Shown: in pieces, positions 7,829 through 15,559 of the stretch
Layout of the letters: each line of letters begins with the position of its first letter
Numbering within the stretch: position 1 is the first letter of the stretch
Assembly (NCBI GenBank): GCA_015234525.1
Contig: JADGMX010000007.1
Coordinates: forward strand, 142,366 to 206,365
Origin: Flavobacterium sp.
GTDB lineage: Bacteria; Bacteroidota; Bacteroidia; Flavobacteriales; Flavobacteriaceae
Direction: 5' to 3'
DNA length: 64,000 nucleotides
Notes under the pieces: model-generated
What the model was told of the DNA's origin: nothing
Databases searched by the model: none
The model's input: the letters and a program-made list of their open reading frames with translations, nothing else
Made by a program: the position numbers and the translations under genes

Positions 7829-8760
7829 TCGGGTTTGAATCTGAGTACATAATAACTCCCGATTACAACCGGGAGAACAATATTCAAAAACCACATCAAC
7901 ATGGTTATAAATACCACAATCCATTCGTTTATTCCGGCCATGCCAAAGAAAAAGACGGAGACTCCGCCTTTAACCGCGAAATCCAGAAATTGAAACGTTG
8001 GAAGCGACGAAGCTAGAAAATACACACTTGTAATGGCCGACATTAATAACAAGTACGGCAAATCGACATCGAAAGCCACAAACAAAAAATAGTACTGGTG
8101 GGAAAATGTCAAATACCTAAGGACGGCGAGGAACAGATTTTTACGGTGGATTCTGCGTGGTAACTGGTCGAGTTTCCTGAGTAATCTTTCAATCGAATAG
8201 CCTTTTATGGTTGCCTTCCGAAGTAAAACCAATATCAGGAAAACACCGAAAATAATTGTCAGAATCAGTGCAAGCGTTTGAATTGAGATTACATCGTAAT
8301 AATAGTTGAAATACATTAAGCCGACAAAGCCGAATACCACCGAAAGCATCATCTGCGCGCCATTGCAGATTAAATTTAGGAATACGATTTTCTTTCGCTT
8401 GCTCTTTTCGAAGAACAACGCTTTTGCACCGTATTCGCCAAGGCCATTCGGCGTAAATATCGCAGCCGTTAACGCCGCAAGAACTTGCTTTGTTGATTCG
8501 CCTACCGAAATTCGCCGGATCACACTTACCAGATTCTGCCACTTTAAAATTTCAAGGAAGCGGTTTAATACGCTCAGGAAAAGAATGAATGTGATTCCGT
8601 ACCAAGTGCTGTTTTTCTCGAATTTCTCCTGGAACCTGATCCAATCAAGTTTATCGTTATTGGCAAGTTCACTATAGATGAAGTAAAAAGCCAACCCGAC
8701 GATTAAAAGTTTGCAGACGGCTATCAGATATTGTTTAGTTTTGTCGGGAAGAGAACGCAT
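7816..8760 (-). CDS. Lysylphosphatidylglycerol synthase TM-region family protein
   Basis: A 314-residue polytopic membrane protein of the LPG_synthase_TM (YbhN/AglD2-like) family, with about eight hydrophobic segments. Recognisable points are FLSVLNRFLEILKW near residue 60, AAIFTPNGLGEYGAKALFF (the family's P-x-GLGE-type motif) near 100, and SSLPTFQFLDFAVKGG in the last third. These proteins are flippase-like, and only some are joined to an aminoacyltransferase domain; none is present here. Start: ATG at 8760 gives MRSLPDKTKQ; the longer ORF would cross into the divergent ruvC gene. It is coupled to the GT2 gene downstream, and only 21 bases separate it from ruvC, so their promoters must overlap each other or the coding regions. 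Confidence 0.8.
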   Translation of the reverse strand: MRSLPDKTKQYLIAVCKLLIVGLAFYFIYSELANNDKLDWIRFQEKFEKNSTWYGITFILFLSVLNRFLEILKWQNLVSVIRRISVGESTKQVLAALTAAIFTPNGLGEYGAKALFFEKSKRKKIVFLNLICNGAQMMLSVVFGFVGLMYFNYYYDVISIQTLALILTIIFGVFLILVLLRKATIKGYSIERLLRKLDQLPRRIHRKNLFLAVLRYLTFSHQYYFLFVAFDVDLPYLLLMSAITSVYFLASSLPTFQFLDFAVKGGVSVFFFGMAGINEWIVVFITMLMWFLNIVLPVVIGSYYVLRFKPEWKH

Positions 8761-8781
8761 CCCACAAAATAAAGAAATAAA

Positions 8782-9333
8782 TTGGCAAACGAACGCATCA
8801 TTTTGGGAATTGATCCCGGTACGACGATCATGGGCTTCGGATTGATAAAAGTCGTTGGAAAAAAAATGCACTTTTTGCAGCTAAACGAACTCATTCTAAG
8901 CAAGTACGACGACCATTACACCAAATTGAAAGTTATTTTCGAGCGAACCATCGAACTCATTGAAACGCACCATCCCGATGAAATTGCGATCGAGGCGCCA
9001 TTCTTTGGTAAAAACGTACAGTCGATGCTAAAGCTCGGACGGGCGCAAGGCGTGGCAATGGCGGCCGGACTTTCACGTCAGATTCCGATTACAGAATACG
9101 AACCAAAAAAAATAAAAATGGCAATCACCGGAAACGGAAACGCCAGCAAGGAACAAGTGGCAAAAATGCTTCAACAGCTTCTTGGACTTAAAGAACTTCC
9201 GAAAAATCTCGATAGCACCGACGGACTCGCAGCAGCTGTTTGTCATTTTTTTAATTCAGGGAAAGCAATCGGCGAAAAAAGTTATACGGGTTGGGATGCC
9301 TTTGTCAAACAAAACGAAAGCCGCGTACGCTAA
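8782..9333 (+). CDS. ruvC: Crossover junction endodeoxyribonuclease RuvC
   Basis: A 183-residue Holliday-junction resolvase. Catalytic acidic residues are visible: Asp in IILGIDPGTT near residue 10, Glu in EIAIEAPFFGKN near 71-75, and the C-terminal DSTDGLAAAVCHFF pair. The start is TTG at 8782 giving MANERIILGIDPG; this codon aligns with the usual first residue of RuvC and no ATG lies between it and the catalytic core. RuvC acts as a dimer with RuvAB to cut four-way junctions in recombinational repair. It overlaps hemW by one base (TAATG), an ordering often seen in Flavobacteria. Length is normal for the family. Confidence 0.95.
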   Translation: MANERIILGIDPGTTIMGFGLIKVVGKKMHFLQLNELILSKYDDHYTKLKVIFERTIELIETHHPDEIAIEAPFFGKNVQSMLKLGRAQGVAMAAGLSRQIPITEYEPKKIKMAITGNGNASKEQVAKMLQQLLGLKELPKNLDSTDGLAAAVCHFFNSGKAIGEKSYTGWDAFVKQNESRVR

Positions 9334-10460
9334 TGGCCGGAATTTACATTCATATTCCTTTTTGCAGGCAAGCTTGTCACTACTGCGATTTTCATTTTTC
9401 AACCTCAATGGAGCGAAAAGATGAAATGGTTCTGGCATTGTCTCGCGAACTTGAACTTCGAAAATCCGAATTCAAATCTGAAGTTGTTGAAACGATTTAT
9501 TTTGGAGGTGGAACGCCAAGTGTACTCAGCACTTCCCAAATTAAGTTTTTAATCGATGCAGTTTACAAAAATTATATTGTCACTGAAAATCCGGAAATTA
9601 CCTTAGAGGCCAATCCGGATGATTTAACCAATGACGTGATTTTTGCTTTAGCAGAATCGCCAATAAACCGACTAAGCATCGGGGTTCAATCGTTTTTTGA
9701 CGAAGAACTTCTGATGATGAACCGCGCGCATGACGCATCGCAAGCACTCGAATCGCTAAAAAATGCCCGGAGAAAATTCGATAATATTTCGATCGACCTT
9801 ATTTATGGAATTCCGGGAATGGATGATGCCAAATGGCAAATGAACATCGACATCGCACTCGGTCTCGAAATTCCGCATATTTCGGCGTACGCTTTAACGG
9901 TAGAACCTCGAACTGCACTTCACAAACTGGTAAAAACCGGGAAAATTGAACAACCATCTGAAAGTCAGGCGCAAAACCAATTTTCGATTTTAGTGGAAAA
10001 GCTCGACCAGGCCGGATTTGTTCACTATGAACTTTCGAATTTCGGCAAACAAGGTTACTTTTCAAGGAACAATACTGCTTATTGGCTAGGCGTGAAATAC
10101 ATCGGAATTGGACCTTCGGCACATAGTTATAACGCGATTTCGCGAAGCTGGAACATTTCGAATAACATCAAATATTTGCAAGCAATTTCAAAATCCGAAT
10201 TGCCAAGTGAACTCGAGGTTTTGACCGCAGATGATCGGTATAACGAGTATGTCATGACCGGATTGCGAACGATTTGGGGTATTTCATTAGATGTGATTAA
10301 ACGCGAATTTGGCCGCGATAAAGTTGATTATTTACTAAAATCCGCGGAAAAGTATTTTCAGAACGGTTTGCTATCGGTCAACGAAAATGTGATCAAAACA
10401 ACTTCAAGGGGAAAGTTCCTGACTGACGGAATCGCATCCGACTTATTTTTGGTAAATTAG
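9333..10460 (+). CDS. hemW: Radical SAM heme chaperone HemW
   Basis: A 375-residue HemW. The N-terminus MAGIYIHIPFCRQACHYCDF holds the CxxxCxxC site for the [4Fe-4S] cluster, with the family's extra aromatic and Cys context. YFGGGTPS follows near 60, then ANPDD, RLSIGVQSF and SIDLIYGIPG in the TIM barrel, and the C-terminal HemN-type domain with YNEYVMTGLRT. HemW delivers heme to respiratory and other hemoproteins and is not the coproporphyrinogen oxidase it was long named. I start it at ATG 9333 (overlapping the ruvC stop) rather than at the longer upstream ATG, because homologs begin immediately before the YIHIPFC motif. Confidence 0.93.
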   Translation: MAGIYIHIPFCRQACHYCDFHFSTSMERKDEMVLALSRELELRKSEFKSEVVETIYFGGGTPSVLSTSQIKFLIDAVYKNYIVTENPEITLEANPDDLTNDVIFALAESPINRLSIGVQSFFDEELLMMNRAHDASQALESLKNARRKFDNISIDLIYGIPGMDDAKWQMNIDIALGLEIPHISAYALTVEPRTALHKLVKTGKIEQPSESQAQNQFSILVEKLDQAGFVHYELSNFGKQGYFSRNNTAYWLGVKYIGIGPSAHSYNAISRSWNISNNIKYLQAISKSELPSELEVLTADDRYNEYVMTGLRTIWGISLDVIKREFGRDKVDYLLKSAEKYFQNGLLSVNENVIKTTSRGKFLTDGIASDLFLVN

Positions 10461-10475
10461 TCGGAAATCTTTTTT

Positions 10476-11246
10476 ATGGTCGCAGCCATTAGTCATCGTG
10501 GACAAAATTACCAAGCCGATTTCCTAAAACCGCTGGATATCTCAATTCCGCTTCGTGCTTCAGAGGACAATCCGATTGCATGGTATATCGACAAGCCGGA
10601 AATTGAGCCGGTTAAAATGGGCGACTGGATCGGAAAGGTTTCAGAAGGGAGTTCGACAAATTTCAACAATATAAAATTTAACCCTCACGGCCATGGCACG
10701 CACACCGAATGCCTGGGCCATATTACCTTAGAGCGTTACAGCATCAACGAGCAGTTGACAACCTTTATGTTTTTCGCCGAGCTGATAACAATAATTCCGG
10801 AGATTCACAACACCGATTTCGTCATCACAAAAGATCAAATTTCGAAAGCACTGAACGGAAAGTCACCTGAAGCCATCATCATCCGCACCCTGCCAAATGA
10901 AGATTCGAAATTGTCCAAAAAATATTCAAATAGAAATCCGCCGTACCTTTTGCATGAGGCTGCGAGTTACATCCGCGAAAGCGAAATCAATCATCTTTTG
11001 ATCGATCTTCCAAGTGTTGACCGCGAGCGTGACGAAGGAAAATTATTGGCGCACAAAGCATTTTGGAATGTCAGTAATGTGAACGAATTAAACGCTGATG
11101 CGCGATTGCAGGCAACAATTACCGAGATGATTTACGTTGATTCGGCTATTGAAGACGGATCGTATCTGCTCAATCTTCAAATCGCGTCCTTTGAAAACGA
11201 TGCCTCGCCCAGCAAACCTGTTTTATACAAATTACAACCACTATGA
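10476..11246 (+). CDS. Cyclase family (kynurenine formamidase-like) hydrolase
   Basis: A 256-residue protein of the cyclase/kynurenine formamidase superfamily (PF04199). The metal-binding signature HGHGTHTECLGH near residues 73-84 matches the family's H-x-GTH-x-D/E-x-x-x-H. Later blocks include IIIRTLPN and LLIDLPSVDRERDEGKLLAHKAFW, the segment that carries another metal ligand and the substrate pocket. No tryptophan-catabolic gene is nearby, so kynurenine formamidase itself is not supported; a Zn/Mn-dependent amidohydrolase of unknown substrate is the safer call. The gene begins 15 bases after hemW and overlaps the next gene by four bases (ATGA), so it is part of the ruvC operon. Confidence 0.85.
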   Translation: MVAAISHRGQNYQADFLKPLDISIPLRASEDNPIAWYIDKPEIEPVKMGDWIGKVSEGSSTNFNNIKFNPHGHGTHTECLGHITLERYSINEQLTTFMFFAELITIIPEIHNTDFVITKDQISKALNGKSPEAIIIRTLPNEDSKLSKKYSNRNPPYLLHEAASYIRESEINHLLIDLPSVDRERDEGKLLAHKAFWNVSNVNELNADARLQATITEMIYVDSAIEDGSYLLNLQIASFENDASPSKPVLYKLQPL

Positions 11247-11614
11247 ATATTCAGCAATTTTGCGAAAAATGTGCGTCGCTAAAAGCAGTAACTGAACATT
11301 TTCCGTTCGATGAAGATACATTGGTGTTTAAAGTGGGCGGAAAGATGTTTGCCATGACTTCGCTCCAGGATTGGGAAAACGACAAGCCAAGTACAAATTT
11401 AAAATGTGATCCTGAAGTTGCGGATGAACTTCGTGCACAGTACGACGATATTGTTCCGGGTTATCACATGAACAAAAAACACTGGAATACCATCTATATA
11501 AACAAAGGTGTTTCTGACAAGTTGATTGCAAAATTCATTCACGATTCGTACGATCTGGTATTTGCAAGTCTGACTAAAAAAGCGCAAAGTGAGATTTCAG
11601 AAATGCAAAATTAA
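11243..11614 (+). CDS. MmcQ/YjbR family protein
   Basis: A 123-residue protein with the full MmcQ/YjbR pattern: an N-terminal helix (FCEKCASLKAVTEHFPF), VFKVGGKMFAMTSLQ, LKCDPEVADELRAQY, then PGYHMNKKHWNTIYIN and a C-terminal helix ending DLVFASLTKK. The fold resembles CyaY-like and double-wing DNA-binding proteins, and the family is often called DNA-binding, but no molecular function is firmly known. Translationally coupled to the cyclase gene through an ATGA overlap. Confidence 0.9.
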   Translation: MNIQQFCEKCASLKAVTEHFPFDEDTLVFKVGGKMFAMTSLQDWENDKPSTNLKCDPEVADELRAQYDDIVPGYHMNKKHWNTIYINKGVSDKLIAKFIHDSYDLVFASLTKKAQSEISEMQN

Positions 11615-11649
11615 AAGTAACTTTACAGAGTTGACTAAAAATTCAGGTT

Positions 11650-12405
11650 ATGAAGGAACATCTCAAAAGTTTTTTAAATGAAGATCAGGATCCGAAGGCG
11701 GTCGAAAAGATCACCTCAAAATTAAACGACCTCTTAATGAAAAATGAAGTGGTTGGTTATATCGGCGTTCAGAAAAAACCGGCGATCAATGTTTTTCCCG
11801 ATAGCATTGTGCTCACCAACAAACGAATTATTATTTGCAAGCCGAAGAACCTCGGACTTTCGATGGACTTTACCGATTACGGTTGGGATGATATCGCGGC
11901 GTCGTTTGTAAAAGAAAATATCTTGGGTTCTGAATTTTCGTTCTCGACCAAGTCGGATTTAACCATTTCAATGGATTATCTTCCAAAATCCCAAGCCCGA
12001 AAGATATTCACATTTGCCAAAGAGCAACTTGAGTCGGCAAAAATCGTAAGCGGCTTCCAATCGGCTCAGGTGATGCACGAAACCGAACCCGGAATTTTCG
12101 CAGAAAAACCGCAAACCGACGACGAACTTACCGACAACAACCAAATTGAAGAAGTTGAAACCGAAGAAGTAACCAATCTTGCCGAAATCATACCGATCGA
12201 ATTTTCCGGCTATCGCGATGAAAAGCAACACCCGGATCCCGACATCGATTCTGAACTTGAAAATCCGGCCGCAACTTCACTTGCAACACTTTCAAGCGAA
12301 GAACTATTCGAAAAACTCCAGAACTACAAAAAACTTTTAGACAGCGGACTCATCACTCAAAATGAATATGACGCGTTTAAAAAGGAGATTTTGGCGTTGA
12401 TGTAA
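11650..12405 (+). CDS. Bacterial PH domain and SHOCT domain protein
   Basis: A 251-residue soluble protein in two parts. Residues about 15-130 form a bacterial PH-like domain (VFPDSIVLTNKRIIICKPKN, DYGWDDIAA and a C-terminal helix RKIFTFAKEQLESAK). After an acidic, low-complexity linker (IEEVETEEV and following), the last 40 residues are a SHOCT domain: LFEKLQNYKKLLDSGLITQ followed by NEYDAFKKEIL. SHOCT segments usually mediate oligomerisation. Function is unknown. It lies 35 bases after the YjbR gene and probably ends the ruvC operon, convergent with the DUF4407 gene. Confidence 0.85.
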   Translation: MKEHLKSFLNEDQDPKAVEKITSKLNDLLMKNEVVGYIGVQKKPAINVFPDSIVLTNKRIIICKPKNLGLSMDFTDYGWDDIAASFVKENILGSEFSFSTKSDLTISMDYLPKSQARKIFTFAKEQLESAKIVSGFQSAQVMHETEPGIFAEKPQTDDELTDNNQIEEVETEEVTNLAEIIPIEFSGYRDEKQHPDPDIDSELENPAATSLATLSSEELFEKLQNYKKLLDSGLITQNEYDAFKKEILALM

Positions 12406-12432
12406 TTCGCCATTTGAATAAGCGTCGTATTT

Positions 12433-13533
12433 TTAAAACGTTCGCCGCTGCTTTTCTACAAAATTTTCGGCCTGGAGTTCAAGTAACTCGGTCGCTTTTT
12501 TGCGCTGAAGTTCGAGGAGTTCACGGTCGGACGCAATTTCAGCATACACTTTATCGTGCATTTCAGCGCTGGTTCTTACAAGTAAGTTTCGTTGATAAAC
12601 ATCCTGGGCAATTGTCACTTTGAGCGCCGTTTCGAGATCTTCAATCTTAAAATCGTATTCGCCTTTTGGAGATAGTAATTTTGCGATGATTGGCGCAGTT
12701 TCGATGGCGAGAAACAACAGCATTAAAAACAATGACGGCAAAAGTGGAAGCGTGTTCAGTGCGGTTATCCGCGCCATCAGGCCGTCGAAATTATCGATTA
12801 CAGGTTGCGTTTCGCTAATTTTTTTAGACTGATCTTGCTCTAGCGTTTTCGACTGCGAATCTAAAGTTGCAAGCTTAACAGCGTTTGCTTTCCTAATCGA
12901 ATCAAGTTCCGCTTTCGCAAGATTGTGTTTGGCTAATTTTTCAGAAAACACCGGACCTTTTCCCATTTTCATGGTTCCTTTGGTGCCTTCAGCTTCAGTG
13001 ATATACGCCTCATAAAGCAAATTAACTTCAGCTTCTTTTTTGGTAATCTCAGATTTTAAACTATCGGTTTTCGCGCGATTTGTTTCAAGATCTGATTTGA
13101 AATAATTGGCAACCTGAGTCTTATTATTGATCGCCATTTGATTCTTTTCCTTGAGGAGAACGCTGTTGATTTCCTTTTCGAAAATCTTAATTTCAAGCGG
13201 CTTCGAAATGACAATCGCAATTATGATGGCAAGCACGATTCGCGGTGCAGCCTGTAAAAATTCGGATTTGAAACTGTCGCGTTTTCGGATTGTCGAAACA
13301 ATGAACCTGTCGAGGTTGAAGATCAGCAAACCCCACACGATACCAAAACTAACGGCAATCAGCGCGTTCTCAAAAACGGTATAAAGTGCATATGATGCCG
13401 CAATAAAAGCCATAACGGCGGTAAAGAAAACGGTTGCGCCAATTCCGACGAACTTGGTCCGCTCGCCTTGAGAACATTCAGTTAGGATTTTTTGGTCGGC
13501 GCCCGAACAGAGAATGAAAAATTTACTAAGCAT
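12433..13533 (-). CDS. DUF4407 domain-containing membrane protein
   Basis: A 366-residue protein of the DUF4407 family. Two membrane segments lie near residues 30-75 (FFTAVMAFIAASYALYTVF and IAVSFGIVWGLLIFNLDRF), one near 90-112 (IVLAIIIAIVISKPLEIKIF), and one near 265-285. Between the third and fourth is a long charged coiled-coil region (residues about 115-250) that should sit in the periplasm. A cytosolic helical tail follows. FNLDRFIVSTIRK is the most conserved stretch of the family. I place the start at ATG 13533 (MLSKFFILCSGAD), since homologs begin at this point. No function is established. Confidence 0.85.
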   Translation of the reverse strand: MLSKFFILCSGADQKILTECSQGERTKFVGIGATVFFTAVMAFIAASYALYTVFENALIAVSFGIVWGLLIFNLDRFIVSTIRKRDSFKSEFLQAAPRIVLAIIIAIVISKPLEIKIFEKEINSVLLKEKNQMAINNKTQVANYFKSDLETNRAKTDSLKSEITKKEAEVNLLYEAYITEAEGTKGTMKMGKGPVFSEKLAKHNLAKAELDSIRKANAVKLATLDSQSKTLEQDQSKKISETQPVIDNFDGLMARITALNTLPLLPSLFLMLLFLAIETAPIIAKLLSPKGEYDFKIEDLETALKVTIAQDVYQRNLLVRTSAEMHDKVYAEIASDRELLELQRKKATELLELQAENFVEKQRRTF

Positions 13534-13671
13534 AGGAGTGATTGTTGGCGATTGATGAGATCGCATTGATTGATGCGAGGTTTGTCAACGATCTGACTCA
13601 TTTGTAACGAGTTATTGGAAATAATGTTGTTCCGGTGCAAAGTGTGGGCGCGGTTTCAGCTTCGCGGGTTC

Positions 13672-13772
13672 GCGTTAGGGATGGGAGCAAAGTGCCGTGC
13701 ACTGCAGACAGCCCGGCGTCTGGATTGATACATATAATTTCGGCCAAATTGCTCAACCCCCGACGCAACGCC
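13672..13772 (+). repeat. Dispersed multi-hairpin repeat, type B short form (copy 3)
   Basis: GCGTTAGGGATGGGAGC, then AAAGTGCCGTGCACTGC, GACAGCCCGGC and a closing AACGCCC. Against the copy at 2009-2103 the first half is nearly identical, while the second hairpin has a different sequence but still pairs (GCGTC/GACGC). The rest of this 283-base gap between the DUF4407 start and the next gene holds nothing else I can identify. Confidence 0.8.
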
Positions 13773-13816
13773 CAAAAAAAAATAAAGAATTACGGTTTTT
13801 CCGCAACTATTGTTAA

Positions 13817-14221
13817 TTAGTCAGGATCGACTTGCAACCCATTTTCGTAAACCGTTGTTTCGAGAAGATTTCCAACCGAATCGTACTCGTTCCACGGCCC
13901 AAAATAAAACCAATGAAGTTCGTTTTCGCGTTCCTGAAGCTTAGTTTTGCCCTGGAGTCGCACGTTGCCGTTTGCGTGATAATGCGTAGTCAAGCAAATG
14001 CTGTCGCGGTATTTTTCAGTTTTTACGACGGTTTTATTTTTAAAATGCCGCCATTTTCCCACCTCAAAATCGTTTTTATACCTGCCTCGCGACGTGTAGA
14101 CCGAACCTTCAATAGTGTCGTGTTCAATCCACAATCCCACGCGTTTCCCATCAATCACGCGGTTGGTCCTGCAAGAAATCAGCATCATTGAAATCGCTAA
14201 AAAAAGGAGTGACTTGTTCAT
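13817..14221 (-). CDS. MORN-like repeat lipoprotein
   Basis: A 134-residue lipoprotein: MNKSLLFLAISMMLISC is a signal peptide with lipobox and Cys17. The mature part contains degenerate MORN/YwqK-like units (GLWIEHDTIEGSVYTSRG, VGKWRHFKNK, HYHANGNVRLQG, GPWNEYDSVGN), each with the G-x-W and Y/G spacing of toothed beta-hairpins. Such proteins are common in Bacteroidota and have no assigned activity; annotation as a YwqK-family antitoxin would be misleading here since no toxin gene is adjacent. It is flanked by type B repeats on both sides. Confidence 0.65.
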   Translation of the reverse strand: MNKSLLFLAISMMLISCRTNRVIDGKRVGLWIEHDTIEGSVYTSRGRYKNDFEVGKWRHFKNKTVVKTEKYRDSICLTTHYHANGNVRLQGKTKLQERENELHWFYFGPWNEYDSVGNLLETTVYENGLQVDPD

Positions 14222-14245
14222 TAGCTATGTGTTTTCGTGAAAAAT

Positions 14246-14382
14246 GTGGGCGTTCCCCCAACGCGAAAAATCAGGCTCGTTCCTCACCATTTTTCAACGT
14301 TGCGGTCAGGCTGTTCGCTATGTCTTTTAAAAACCCTCGCGCACTCGGCTTTTTAAAAGGACGCCGCTGCCATCCTTAACGC
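14246..14382 (-). repeat. Dispersed multi-hairpin repeat, type B long form (copy 4)
   Basis: On the minus strand: GCGTTAAGGATGGCAGC, GGCGTCCTTTT, a hairpin apex, AAAAGACATAGCGAACAGCC, then a second long hairpin (GAAAAAT/ATTTTTC inside CAACG/CGTTG) and GAACGCCCAC. It joins the type A apex (GGCATCC...GATATAGCG) to type B ends, which shows that the two forms are one family. Confidence 0.8.
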
Positions 14383-14436
14383 GATCCAAAAGTTGAGTCG
14401 GGGTTGCACAAAACAATAAGATCGGTTCGAAAAATA

Positions 14437-15102
14437 CTATTTCGCGATGGTAATCAAGAAGAAAGTTCTTTCGTAGGCAAAAACGCTATGCGGAATTTTC
14501 GCTGCCAATGTTGTGAGCTCTCCGGCGGCAACTTCCCGTTGTTCGTCGGCGGTTCTGAATGAAATTGCCCCTTGCAGAACATGAACTGAAATCGGTCCCG
14601 GAGCGGTATGCGACTTGAGTTCGCCACCCGGATTCATTCGAACCAAAACCATCGTACAACCTTCAAGTTTGTCGAGGATCATCGTGTGAACGTCTTTCGA
14701 GAGATCCGAATTGAGCTTTGCCATCGCTTCCTCCAAATTGATTGTGGCTTTGACCGGCGTAGAAGTTTGCGGGTGAACATGCGACTGATCTGACTTCGAC
14801 GCTTTGTCATCAAGGGCTTTCACCATTTCGTTTGAAAGCGGATCTGAGTAGAGTCCGTATCCATTTACCAAAACGCCTTTCACGCCGTGCACCGGCGAGG
14901 AGATCGCGTATACAATCGCCGAATCGCCGGGATCGGTATCGCCTTCAAATCGGTAGTGACGATCGACGACAAAATCCTCAGGTCGGACTTCAAGCGCGTT
15001 GCCGTGACAAATCAAGCAATTATCGCGAAGGTTGAAATCGGTTGTGTACCCTTCGTTTCGCAAGATGTTCAAAACCTGCGATAGTGTGGTCATTGAGCTC
15101 AT
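14437..15102 (-). CDS. Fusion: short 'PRPP synthetase'-named domain plus cupin
   Basis: A 221-residue protein of two modules. Residues 1-95 match the roughly 100-residue Bacteroidota family that databases often label phosphoribosylpyrophosphate synthetase: LNILRNEGYTTDFNLRD, NCLICHGN, YRFEGDTDPGDSAIVYAISS, GVKGVLVNGYGLYSDPL. It is far too short for a PRPP synthetase and lacks its PRPP loop, so that label should not be trusted. After a linker, residues about 120-221 form a cupin (VLVRMNPGGELKSHTAPGPISVHVLQG ... AAGELTTLAAKIPHSV) with a single visible metal-type histidine pair weaker than the standard motif. Homologs I know of the first domain stand alone. Start could be codon 1 or the Met at codon 4. 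Confidence 0.7.
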   Translation of the reverse strand: MSSMTTLSQVLNILRNEGYTTDFNLRDNCLICHGNALEVRPEDFVVDRHYRFEGDTDPGDSAIVYAISSPVHGVKGVLVNGYGLYSDPLSNEMVKALDDKASKSDQSHVHPQTSTPVKATINLEEAMAKLNSDLSKDVHTMILDKLEGCTMVLVRMNPGGELKSHTAPGPISVHVLQGAISFRTADEQREVAAGELTTLAAKIPHSVFAYERTFFLITIAK

Positions 15103-15113
15103 AATGGTATGTT

Positions 15114-15506
15114 TTACTTTGTTTTAACTGAACCGCTACAGGCATCGCCTTCTTCGGTTCCCTCGAGCCAGATTTTGAGTTTCTCGGTTCGCTCGGTGGT
15201 GAGTTTTGCTTTGTAATCCGACCAGCACATTGGTTGAATGCTGCCGTAATGTCCGGCTGGCCGATCTGGAAATTTCATTTTCATCTCCGAATCGCGGAAC
15301 TGGATCCATATTCGCTGACTTGCTTTCAGATTGTCGGTAAAGACTTTATCTGCTTTATAATCGGTCAGTATTTGTTGGTATACTTTGTTTAGCTCGCGAT
15401 CGGCATCTTCGAATGTTTTGGCTGTTTCTTCGTTTTGCTGCAATTGCGTTTGCGCTGAGCACGAAAACATGGTGATAATTACAAGTATTGACAGGAAATG
15501 TTTCAT
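15114..15506 (-). CDS. LprI-like (DUF1311) lipoprotein
   Basis: A 130-residue protein with a lipoprotein signal (MKHFLSILVIITMFSC, Cys16) and a lysozyme inhibitor LprI-type domain (DUF1311). The diagnostic parts are DADRELNKVYQQILTDYK near residues 34-51, LKASQRIWIQFRDSEMKM near 61-78, and a C-terminal region with PMCWSDYKAKLTTERTEKL, where two cysteines can pair. LprI itself inhibits lysozyme in mycobacteria; in most other bacteria the activity is untested. It follows the M20 dipeptidase gene and precedes the cupin fusion gene, all on the minus strand, but a terminator-like hairpin separates it from the dipeptidase. Confidence 0.8.
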   Translation of the reverse strand: MKHFLSILVIITMFSCSAQTQLQQNEETAKTFEDADRELNKVYQQILTDYKADKVFTDNLKASQRIWIQFRDSEMKMKFPDRPAGHYGSIQPMCWSDYKAKLTTERTEKLKIWLEGTEEGDACSGSVKTK

Positions 15507-15515
15507 GATTCTAGT

Positions 15516-15556
15516 TAAAAAATGCCGGCTGAAAACACGAATCTTCGGTCGGCATT
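15516..15556 (-). terminator. Hairpin terminator after the dipeptidase gene
   Basis: On the minus strand AATGCCG and CGGCATT enclose a long loop and are followed by TTTTT, four bases after the dipeptidase stop. Confidence 0.65.
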
Positions 15557-15559
15557 GTG

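Noticed and set aside
10476..11246. Kynurenine formamidase (KynB)
   Set aside because: The family motif is present, but no tryptophan-degradation gene is nearby, and the cyclase superfamily has several substrates.
13817..14221. Antitoxin of a toxin-antitoxin pair (YwqK-like)
   Set aside because: The MORN-like protein is a lipoprotein with no adjacent toxin gene, so the antitoxin label does not fit.
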